DNA of 64,000 nucleotides, taken from assembly GCF_024653915.1 (NCBI RefSeq), contig NZ_JANLGY010000005.1:62001-126000 (forward strand). The letters run 5' to 3'. How positions within the stretch are numbered: position 1 is the first letter of the stretch; every line of letters begins with the position of its first letter. A program made the translations under genes and the position numbers. Under the pieces are notes generated by a model. The model had not been told where the DNA came from. It worked only from the letters and a program-made list of their open reading frames with translations, and did not search any database. Positions 17,204 through 24,207 of this stretch are shown one piece after another. The stretch is from Sulfuricaulis sp. (GTDB lineage: Bacteria > Pseudomonadota > Gammaproteobacteria > Acidiferrobacterales > Sulfurifustaceae).

Positions 17204-17665
17204 ATGCAGCCAATCGATATTCTGAGAGAAGATTTCGCGCAAACCGTCGAGTTCATCGACAAGTGCGACGATCACATCTTCAAGATCAAGAACTGGGCCC
17301 TTCTCACTTCGTCCGCGGTTATCGCCTTCTCGTTCTCTCAAGACCATGACTTCATCGCACTTGCGAACCTAGCATTGCTATTCGCCTTCATATACTTGGA
17401 GCTGATATACAAATCATTCCAGGACACAGCAATCCAACACACCACTGATATTTCTCAACGGATAGACAAGCACTTAGCAGATCCATCGGCTGCAGAACTG
17501 TTGGTCGGCTATAACCATAGCTACGGACGCAAGCTTCAGTACCCATCCGTGTGTCGAGTATTCTCCATTCTCGGCAATCGCAATCGCCGGCACATCCTCA
17601 ACTTCTATGGCCTACTTGCCTTGTTCTCAGTCGGCGCTTTGGGGGTGGCAAGATTTGTTGCCTAA
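17204..17665 (+). CDS. Hypothetical small membrane protein next to the Qat genes
   Basis: The 153-residue product begins 8 bases after the cyclophilin-fold gene and is more AT-rich than its left neighbours. An N-terminal helical region is followed by two close membrane helices (about 28-44 and 50-66), a soluble stretch (HTTDISQRIDKHLADPSAAE) and a final helix (about 134-150). I do not recognise the family. It ends 12 bases before the left direct repeat of the Qat island, so it is outside the repeat-bounded segment though it may have arrived with it. Confidence 0.65.
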   Translation: MQPIDILREDFAQTVEFIDKCDDHIFKIKNWALLTSSAVIAFSFSQDHDFIALANLALLFAFIYLELIYKSFQDTAIQHTTDISQRIDKHLADPSAAELLVGYNHSYGRKLQYPSVCRVFSILGNRNRRHILNFYGLLALFSVGALGVARFVA

Positions 17666-17676
17666 TAGGAACAATT

Positions 17677-17729
17677 GGGGCCAGATCATTGTTTTCGCAA
17701 TATAAGCGACTATTGCGATTTGACCCTGG
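17677..17729. repeat. Left direct repeat bordering the Qat island
   Basis: About 53 bases (GGGGCCAGATCATTG ... TTTGACCCTGG) that align with 23041-23095 in the same orientation at roughly three bases in four, including AATATAAGCG and CTATTG. Each copy is quasi-palindromic (CCAGAT at one end, ATxTGAC at the other). It lies just after the hypothetical membrane protein gene and just before the qatD stop codon. Confidence 0.8.
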
Positions 17730-17739
17730 TTTTTAGGCC

Positions 17740-18495
17740 CTAGTCTGCAGACGTGGGCGCGGTTTCACTGGGTGCGACCAATCGACGGAGGTTTGCGTTC
17801 AGCGTACTGTTGACTATTTCTTCGCGACATCCCCACAACTTTGCAAGCTCTCGCTCGGCATCTTTCGCATTCCAAGGCATAAGTGGTCCACTGCTAGTTT
17901 TGGCGAAAGGTCCATCGGTTTCCGTGAGCAGTCGTTCCCGTGGCATTGCCGCTGCCAAGCGACTTCCGCGTTCAGACTGGAGCATTGCTGGGCCGACACT
18001 AAACCAGCAACCGAGCTGAATTGCGCGTTTGAGCTCCTTCAGCGAGCCAGAGAACCAGTGCAACACCGGCGTACCGCAGTTCGGATACTTCTCAATGGCA
18101 TCCAAAACTTCACGTGACGCACGCCGAGAGTGGAGGCTGATAATGCGTCCCCCGTGAACTGTACAGGCGCTGAGCGCTTTTTCGAGAATCTTTTGTTGAA
18201 GCCCAAAGGATGCGGCGCAACTCTCGGAGCCGTCCAGCCCGATTTCACCTATATAAGGCGTCTCTGGTACGAGCGAGCATAACAGATCGATCTCAGCGTG
18301 CCGCTCAGCCACGACTTGCGGATGCAGTCCTAGTGCGACTCGCACGCGAGGAGCGTCGCCCACTAGACGGCGGGTGCCGCTCCAGGCGAGTGGCGTCGTC
18401 GTCACCGCTAGAACATAGACTTTCTCGCGTACAACGCGGGCGAGAACAGAATCAGGGTGCGGATATAGATCCAGGTGGCAGTGGAAATCGATCAT
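17740..18495 (-). CDS. qatD: QatD, TatD-family metal-dependent DNase
   Basis: A 251-residue TIM-barrel hydrolase with the TatD metal ligands: HCH in MIDFHCHLDLYP (residues 4-6), the glutamate in IGEIGLDGSE, histidines in HSRRASRE and VLHWFSG, and the aspartate in LTETDGPF. In Qat anti-phage systems this is the nuclease component. It is the last gene of the four-gene operon; its ATG overlaps the qatC stop by 4 bases, indicating coupled translation. Confidence 0.9.
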   Translation of the reverse strand: MIDFHCHLDLYPHPDSVLARVVREKVYVLAVTTTPLAWSGTRRLVGDAPRVRVALGLHPQVVAERHAEIDLLCSLVPETPYIGEIGLDGSESCAASFGLQQKILEKALSACTVHGGRIISLHSRRASREVLDAIEKYPNCGTPVLHWFSGSLKELKRAIQLGCWFSVGPAMLQSERGSRLAAAMPRERLLTETDGPFAKTSSGPLMPWNAKDAERELAKLWGCREEIVNSTLNANLRRLVAPSETAPTSAD

Positions 18496-19763
18496 TTGAC
18501 CTTCGCAGCGGCGAGGAACGCCGCAAGCTCCTCGAGCCCCCTCTTTGCCACGTCTCGGTACTTGGACACATCGCCCAACTGTGCTGAGTTAAGCGAGCTC
18601 GCTGTCCAGCGCTCGATACCCTTGCGTCGTACGTACTCGACCGCCATCGCCGCCGCCCGCACGTCGTCGAAGGCACGATAGTCAGAACCGCGGCGCGAGA
18701 GGTCCTTGTACTTGTAGTCAGTTGGGTCAGCACCATTCCAGCGATGAAAAGCGGCCCGTCGAATCAGGCAGGGCACGCACCGGCCACAATGTGTGTTAAT
18801 ACGCGCAGACCGGCCGCAACTCATGGTGCTACCGGCGAGCTTCTTAAGAAGCTTCTGGTCATTGCATTCCGCCAGCATCTGACCCTTGGTCTTGAACTGG
18901 TATGGATTCAACAGCTTGACATCCAGTCCAGTGGCAACGAGCAGCGATTGAACCCGGGCGATAAAAGCGGGATGCGTAGTGCGGGTGCTTAGGCTTCCGA
19001 GCCGCATCGGCGTCAGTGGTACGTTCAGGCTGATGAAGCCGTTTTCAGGGACGATTAAGGTCGTTTTCCCCGATACCTTATAATTTTTGAGCGCTGTGGC
19101 TGCGAGAACGCCATACGCGAGAAAGACAAAAGATCGTGCGCGCTGCGAAGTCTCGGACTCACCCAGAGTTCTGACATAGTGATTGAGTTGAAGGTGATGG
19201 CCGTCGCCGCAGATCTGGCGGGCGAAGTAGGTCTGATTCGCCTTATCGCCCTTCGAGACTTGGCTGACGAGCAGCGGCAGTTCCTTCTGAGCAACAAGGT
19301 CGATCGCGCCGACGAGACTGTCCATTCCACCAGAGAGGAGACAGGCCACCGTTTCATCCCGCAACTTCGCATGCTTTGGAGGTTTCGGGCTGATGCCGCC
19401 TTCAGTGAAGAAAACCTCCCAGATGTCGCCCGTTAGGAAGCACAGGGCGGATTCGAGAGCATGCGCCTGCTGACTCCAGAACTTGGGGTCGGAAACGGCA
19501 ACGGAAAGTTCGATATGCCGCGTCCATCCATCGGGGCTTGTTTTCCGCAGGCAGCCATGGTCGGCAGCGACGATACCAAGAGCTATGGAGAGAAGGTCCC
19601 ACGCACGCTGCGCGGGCACAAGCTGCATCCGGTTGATCGTCTGTAGCAACGAATGTCCGATCGAGCCGTCGGAGTGCTTGTCAGGAACATCGAACAACAA
19701 CACGTTCAGATCGGCCTTCTTCGGCGCATCCCAAGAGTCACGCGGTGCACAGTAAACCTTCAT
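18492..19763 (-). CDS. qatC: QatC, QueC-like PP-loop protein
   Basis: A 423-residue protein with the PP-loop SGGMDSLVGAIDL (about residues 139-151), which binds ATP in QueC enzymes, and a C-terminal zinc-type site with cysteines in STMSCGRSA and HCGRCVPCLIRR. QueC makes the nitrile of preQ0; in Qat the homologue is thought to modify a protein or nucleotide target rather than make a base. The N-terminal 120 residues are specific to this branch. It overlaps both qatB and qatD by 4 bases. Confidence 0.92.
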   Translation of the reverse strand: MKVYCAPRDSWDAPKKADLNVLLFDVPDKHSDGSIGHSLLQTINRMQLVPAQRAWDLLSIALGIVAADHGCLRKTSPDGWTRHIELSVAVSDPKFWSQQAHALESALCFLTGDIWEVFFTEGGISPKPPKHAKLRDETVACLLSGGMDSLVGAIDLVAQKELPLLVSQVSKGDKANQTYFARQICGDGHHLQLNHYVRTLGESETSQRARSFVFLAYGVLAATALKNYKVSGKTTLIVPENGFISLNVPLTPMRLGSLSTRTTHPAFIARVQSLLVATGLDVKLLNPYQFKTKGQMLAECNDQKLLKKLAGSTMSCGRSARINTHCGRCVPCLIRRAAFHRWNGADPTDYKYKDLSRRGSDYRAFDDVRAAAMAVEYVRRKGIERWTASSLNSAQLGDVSKYRDVAKRGLEELAAFLAAAKVK

Positions 19764-20608
19764 GACACGTAGTCCTCGAAGACGCGAAACGTCTCTTCGA
19801 TTACGACATTCGCGATCGATGCTGCGGCGCTGCGAGTTAATCTCCGCCCGCTGTCACGCGCCGACCGGAATTGGGCGGCTACGCATTCACGCACATATTC
19901 CTTCATATCCTCTATACGACTGACGGCTGCCGCCGCATCCGGCGCCTTGTCCTGGATGTGCAGACCGATATCAAGCTCGATCCGGCGGCATAGGTCGTAG
20001 GCGACATACCGCTCGATCACTAGCTCGATCTGCTCAGGGGTGAGGAGGATGAGGTCCACGTCCGGAACTTGTTCGACCAAGTCCGAAAGCGCTTGCGCGA
20101 TGGCGTCCCGGCTCGCTTCGGCATCGAGCGTGCCGTCCGGGGGCCGGATCGCCTCAGCGATGGCATCGCCAATTTCCTTAGCGTTGCGTCCGGCGAGGCT
20201 TGCCGCATCGATTCCGATCTCGGGCGGAAGCGCCTCGCCCCTGCTCAGCGCTTCCAAGACGCCGTGCAGCCGGCCTACCGTGCGGCTGGTCCCTGCCATG
20301 CGCGCGGCCGCGCGCCGTGAACCGCCGAGGCCTTTGCTGGTGTAAGCCTTGAGGCCGGAGCGCAGATCGTCCCGCGAGCCGTTCTTGGCGTAGTGACCTA
20401 ACCGTAGTCGAGCACCTAAGAATCGCCTGGTAGGCGCGAGGCCTGGCTTCGGCTGCAGTCGTGGTCGTTCCGGTGACGCCGGTTCTGGATTCGGCGGTGG
20501 GCCATCGGGCGACGCATCTGGCCGCGGCGCAGGCGGCACCGGCGGGACCCAAGGTGGAATCAGGGGCGCCCCGCCCGGCGAACCTCCGCTGGAGGTCGAA
20601 GTCCCCAT
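19760..20608 (-). CDS. qatB: QatB
   Basis: A 282-residue protein starting GTSTSSGGSPGGAPLIPPW, the glycine/serine start and PLxPPW motif seen in QatB proteins, followed by a proline-rich linker (about 20-60) and an alpha-helical body. No enzymatic motif is visible. It is required for Qat defence in the tested systems, and the exposed glycine-rich N-terminus has been proposed as a modification target. It begins 3 bases after qatA and overlaps qatC by 4 bases. Confidence 0.88.
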   Translation of the reverse strand: MGTSTSSGGSPGGAPLIPPWVPPVPPAPRPDASPDGPPPNPEPASPERPRLQPKPGLAPTRRFLGARLRLGHYAKNGSRDDLRSGLKAYTSKGLGGSRRAAARMAGTSRTVGRLHGVLEALSRGEALPPEIGIDAASLAGRNAKEIGDAIAEAIRPPDGTLDAEASRDAIAQALSDLVEQVPDVDLILLTPEQIELVIERYVAYDLCRRIELDIGLHIQDKAPDAAAAVSRIEDMKEYVRECVAAQFRSARDSGRRLTRSAAASIANVVIEETFRVFEDYVS

Positions 20609-20611
20609 GCG

Positions 20612-22468
20612 CTACTTCATTGCACCAACGCTGGCGTCGATTGCACGTCTGACCGTTTTGTCGATGCTAGGCTCGGTCTTCCAGTGGGCAAAGACGCTGG
20701 CGGCCCAGGATTTGTCGCGCAGCAGTGGCACAATGCTCGCCTTCAGTTGCTGCGCTGGCAACTCTCGCAGGAAAGCGGAGAGGGACCGGCTGAGGTCGGG
20801 TTCGGCCTCGACTAGGGTGAGACAGGCATACAGAATAGGCGGCGTGCCCCATTCTGTTGCTTGCTTGGCGCGTACCAGCAGCCGCTCCATCATGATTTCC
20901 AGTTCCGCCCTATTGCACTGTTTGAGCTTCGGCACCAATTGGCTTGCAACACTGGATCGTATCTCAAGCAGAGCACGAAGAAGGTCTGCAGCGTTGGAAG
21001 AGAGTTGATCGGCCGCAGTGATAATCGGCATGTGCTCGCGGCTGACATAGACTACTGGACGCAGGTCAATCTCCGAAAAAAGCGGAGCTAACCCGAGCCA
21101 GCTTTTGTTGAACGCGTTATTCCACTCGGCCGGCAATTCAGGCTCCTGCCCCTTGGACACCGCCTCCTCCCACGGTTTCAGGAAGACCGGCTTCCCATCT
21201 GCGCTTTCGTTGACCTCTTTCACCAGTCTCGCGTATGTTTCGGCGCTTCCGCAGCGCTCGAACAACAACATCTTGGCCAACGCCGCCTCGTCCACGCTGA
21301 CACCCTGCGAGCGAGCGATCGCTAGCCGAATCGACAGCGTGTTCAGAAACCGCTTGATCAGCCTGGGGTTGCCCGCAATTTGGCGGGCCGTAGTCATAAT
21401 GTGTGCCAGGCGGTCGGCCAAGGCAAGCTGCCGATCCAGATCGGCGGGCGCATCCTTCAGCAGCGACGCAATAAAAGCGTGGTCCACGCGCTTTCCCTGC
21501 CAAGTCTCACCTAGTTGCTTGCATACGCTCTGACGCAGGGCGTCCTTTTGCTCCTGTTGGAGCGTACTGTTCTCAATGAAAAGCATCAGCAGGTAGGCAC
21601 GCACATCTTGCGTACCGAGTGGGGGTACGCGGATCGGAACTTGGATCAGCTTGTCGAAATAGTTTGTGACCAGCTCGTCATCAAGATTCACGCCTTTGAA
21701 GTGGGCACGCACGGACTCGCGGATCATCTTGTCGTCGGCCGCAATAATGAACGCGGTGCGATCGAGGAAGAGAAACAACCGCATGGCCTCGAGAGTGGCG
21801 ATAGCAGTCTGCGGCAGGCATCTGTCCAAGTCATCCACAAACACCACAAGAGTGACGTCCATCTCGGCAAGCGTTGCCGCGAAGTGATCCCGAAGGTGCT
21901 GGATCTCCTTCGGAGGCGTATCTACCTTCTTGGGTTTCAAAAGACCACCCGCGGCGGTGGCAGCCTTCTTACCGACCGCTTCGGCGTCTTCGATATCTTT
22001 TGCCGTGATATCGCCGTCGGCGAGCCCACTGGCGGCGCGCCAAGCTGCGCCAGCAATGCCAATCGGGGGCAGCCCAAGTGCAATAGCTGCAATCGAACCC
22101 GTGGACAGCGCGGCAGCACGTAGCCAGTTAACGCGCTCGAGTAGCGCGGTCGCTTTGTCCACCGCTGTCGAGGTTTTCTTGGCTCGTTCGAGGAGCCTGT
22201 GCACGATCACTTCGACCAGCGCAGCGCGCGCATCGTCATATCCCTGATACAGCCAGGCGTTGAATTGGACGAAGAGAAACTTCTCGCTGGAGCGTTCTCT
22301 GAGGGCCGCTTCGACCAGCCGGATCATCGAAGACTTGCCCACCCCCCATCCGCCGGTTATACCGATTGAAATGGGTTTGCCGGCTGCTTGGACCACGATC
22401 TCTGCTGCGGTGTCTGCAACGGCTCGGAAATTCAGGAAATCGCGGTTGGTTTCGTTATCCGACCACAT
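20612..22468 (-). CDS. qatA: QatA, KAP-family P-loop NTPase
   Basis: A 618-residue KAP NTPase: Walker A GITGGWGVGKSSMIRL (about residues 37-52), two hydrophobic helices near 110-145 between the Walker motifs, Walker B in VVFVDDLDRCLPQ, then a helical sensor region (GNPRLIKRFLNTL) and a long C-terminal repeat-like helical domain. It is the ATPase of the QatABCD anti-phage system and the first gene of the operon. No strong ribosome-binding site precedes ATG 22468. Confidence 0.92.
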   Translation of the reverse strand: MWSDNETNRDFLNFRAVADTAAEIVVQAAGKPISIGITGGWGVGKSSMIRLVEAALRERSSEKFLFVQFNAWLYQGYDDARAALVEVIVHRLLERAKKTSTAVDKATALLERVNWLRAAALSTGSIAAIALGLPPIGIAGAAWRAASGLADGDITAKDIEDAEAVGKKAATAAGGLLKPKKVDTPPKEIQHLRDHFAATLAEMDVTLVVFVDDLDRCLPQTAIATLEAMRLFLFLDRTAFIIAADDKMIRESVRAHFKGVNLDDELVTNYFDKLIQVPIRVPPLGTQDVRAYLLMLFIENSTLQQEQKDALRQSVCKQLGETWQGKRVDHAFIASLLKDAPADLDRQLALADRLAHIMTTARQIAGNPRLIKRFLNTLSIRLAIARSQGVSVDEAALAKMLLFERCGSAETYARLVKEVNESADGKPVFLKPWEEAVSKGQEPELPAEWNNAFNKSWLGLAPLFSEIDLRPVVYVSREHMPIITAADQLSSNAADLLRALLEIRSSVASQLVPKLKQCNRAELEIMMERLLVRAKQATEWGTPPILYACLTLVEAEPDLSRSLSAFLRELPAQQLKASIVPLLRDKSWAASVFAHWKTEPSIDKTVRRAIDASVGAMK

Positions 22469-22660
22469 TTGTTATTGCCAGTATTCTTTCCCTAGAACAT
22501 AACGCGCCCATGTGTCTTGGGGGCAGTATAACGGGTATTTTACAAAATCAGCGCATCTCTCGGCGGACATGCGCGGTCGTGGCAACCTGCATTGCTGACT
22601 CAATGTGGCTCCCTATAATAAGGAATCAAAGGGGCCAGGCTCAATTATTTCTGTATAGGT

Positions 22661-22712
22661 GACGGGGTAAATCACAGTTTCCGCCGATATTGACCAGAAA
22701 CTGTGATCCCCC
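22661..22712. repeat. Palindrome related to the Qat-flanking repeats
   Basis: A perfect 11-bp inverted repeat, ATCACAGTTTC (22671-22681) and GAAACTGTGAT (22697-22707), bounded by GGGG and CCCC. The left arm and the following CCGCCGATAT match the right repeat at 23049-23069. The 311-base gap from 22469 to 22779 holds this, the qat promoter region and no gene I can support. Confidence 0.75.
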
Positions 22713-22779
22713 GATTTAGGCTCACTCTTGCCGGTCTGTCAGCGACAGCCGTATCTCATGCCACCTTCCGCTTCGGCTG

Positions 22780-22944
22780 CTACGCCTCCGCCTTGAACTG
22801 ATCGTTCAGCGGCACGCGCGCGATGTGGTCCACGTAGTTGTTGAACGTCTTCATGCCCACGCCGAGCAGCACCTCGATGACCTGTGCCTTGGTGTAGCCC
22901 GCGTTGAGGAACGTCGCGAGGTCGGCCTGCGCCACGAAACCGCG
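22780..22944 (-). pseudogene. Remnant: C-terminus of a carboxymuconolactone decarboxylase/AhpD-like protein
   Basis: The minus strand encodes FVAQADLATFLNAGYTKAQV, then EVLLGVGMKTFNNYVDHIA and PLNDQFKAEA before a TAG at 22780-22782. This is the closing part of CMD-domain peroxidase-like proteins (helix-rich; NYVDHIAxxPLD motif). The catalytic CxxxH part and a start are missing, because upstream of about 22944 the sequence changes character. It lies between the palindrome at 22661 and the right repeat at 23041. Confidence 0.7.
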
Positions 22945-23040
22945 CTGGATGATCTGAAAAAATCGCTGCTGTATAAGGCTTTCGCGGGGGAGTTGTGACG
23001 CGGCTTGACACATAACTTGACTTATACTTGACACAAAAAT

Positions 23041-23095
23041 TGAGGTCAGATCACAGTTTCCGCTAATATAAGCGGCTATTGTAATCTGACTCCCG
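23041..23095. repeat. Right direct repeat bordering the Qat island
   Basis: TGAGGTCAGATCACAG ... GTAATCTGACTCCC, the same orientation as the copy at 17677-17729. It is preceded by three tandem CTTGACxxATA-like units (23004-23037) and ends 15 bases before the aroG start, so it occupies the place of that gene's normal leader. Confidence 0.8.
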
Positions 23096-23110
23096 TTCCA
23101 GAAATTTCCC

Positions 23111-24190
23111 ATGGCCAAAGACCCGGTTAACAACCTCAACGTCCTCTCGCAGGACCTGCTGCCGACGCCGCAGCAGGTGAAGAACGCGCTGCCGCTGACC
23201 GACAAGGCGCAGGCGACGGTGTTGCAGGGGCGCGAGACGGTGCGGCGCATCCTCGACCGCGAGGACCCGCGCCTGTTCGTGGTCATCGGTCCCTGTTCGA
23301 TCCATGACATCAAGGCGGCCCATGAATACGCCGAGCGCCTGAAGCGGCTGGCGGAGGAAGTGAAGGACTCGCTCTATCTCATCATGCGCGTGTATTTCGA
23401 GAAGCCGCGCACCACCGTTGGCTGGAAGGGCCTGATCAACGATCCGTTCATGGACGATTCCTTCCATATCGAGAAGGGTCTGCACATGGCGCGCGAGCTG
23501 CTGCTGCATCTGGCGGAGATGGGCCTGCCGGCCGCGACCGAGGCGCTCGACCCGATCACGCCGCAATATCTTTCCGACCTGATCACCTGGACCGCCATCG
23601 GCGCGCGCACCACGGAATCACAGACGCACCGCGAGATGGCGAGCGGGCTGTCCACGCCGCTCGGCTTCAAGAACGGCACCGACGGCGGTCTCACGGTCGC
23701 CATCAACGCGCTGCACTCGTCCGCGAGTGGGCATAACTTCCTCGGCATCAACCAGGAGGGCCAGTGCGCCGTGTTCCGCACCCGCGGCAACCGCTACGGC
23801 CATATCGTGTTGCGCGGCGGCAACGGGCGCCCGAACTACGATTCAGTCTCCATCGCGCTGGCCGAGAAGGAACTGGCCAAGGCCAAACTGCCGGTCAACA
23901 TCGCCGTGGACTGCTCGCACGGCAATTCCAACAAGGACCCGGCGCTGCAGCCGCTGGTGGCGGAGAACTGCGTCAACCAGATTGTCGAGGGCAACCGCTC
24001 GATCGTGGCGCTGATGCTGGAAAGCCACCTGCACGAAGGCCACCAGCCGATCCCGGCCGACCTGAAGCAATTGAAATACGGCGTGTCCGTGACCGACCCC
24101 TGCATCGGTTGGGACACCACGGAAAAGCTGTTGCGCTCCGCGCGCGAAAAACTGAAGCCGGTATTATCCACGCGCAAAGCTCCGGGCTGA
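23111..24190 (+). CDS. aroG: 3-deoxy-7-phosphoheptulonate synthase (DAHP synthase, class I)
   Basis: A 359-residue enzyme joining PEP and erythrose 4-phosphate, the first step of aromatic amino acid synthesis. Family motifs: VVIGPCSIHD (about 57-66), RVYFEKPRTTVGWKGLINDP (PEP-binding), GARTTESQTHREMASGLS, GFKNGTDGG, and VDCSHGNS with the metal-binding Cys and His. It is the AroG/F/H type, cytoplasmic. No recognisable ribosome-binding site precedes ATG 23111; the right Qat repeat ends at 23095, which may have replaced the native promoter. Confidence 0.96.
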   Translation: MAKDPVNNLNVLSQDLLPTPQQVKNALPLTDKAQATVLQGRETVRRILDREDPRLFVVIGPCSIHDIKAAHEYAERLKRLAEEVKDSLYLIMRVYFEKPRTTVGWKGLINDPFMDDSFHIEKGLHMARELLLHLAEMGLPAATEALDPITPQYLSDLITWTAIGARTTESQTHREMASGLSTPLGFKNGTDGGLTVAINALHSSASGHNFLGINQEGQCAVFRTRGNRYGHIVLRGGNGRPNYDSVSIALAEKELAKAKLPVNIAVDCSHGNSNKDPALQPLVAENCVNQIVEGNRSIVALMLESHLHEGHQPIPADLKQLKYGVSVTDPCIGWDTTEKLLRSAREKLKPVLSTRKAPG

Positions 24191-24207
24191 GTTAGAGTTA
24201 CGCCTGA

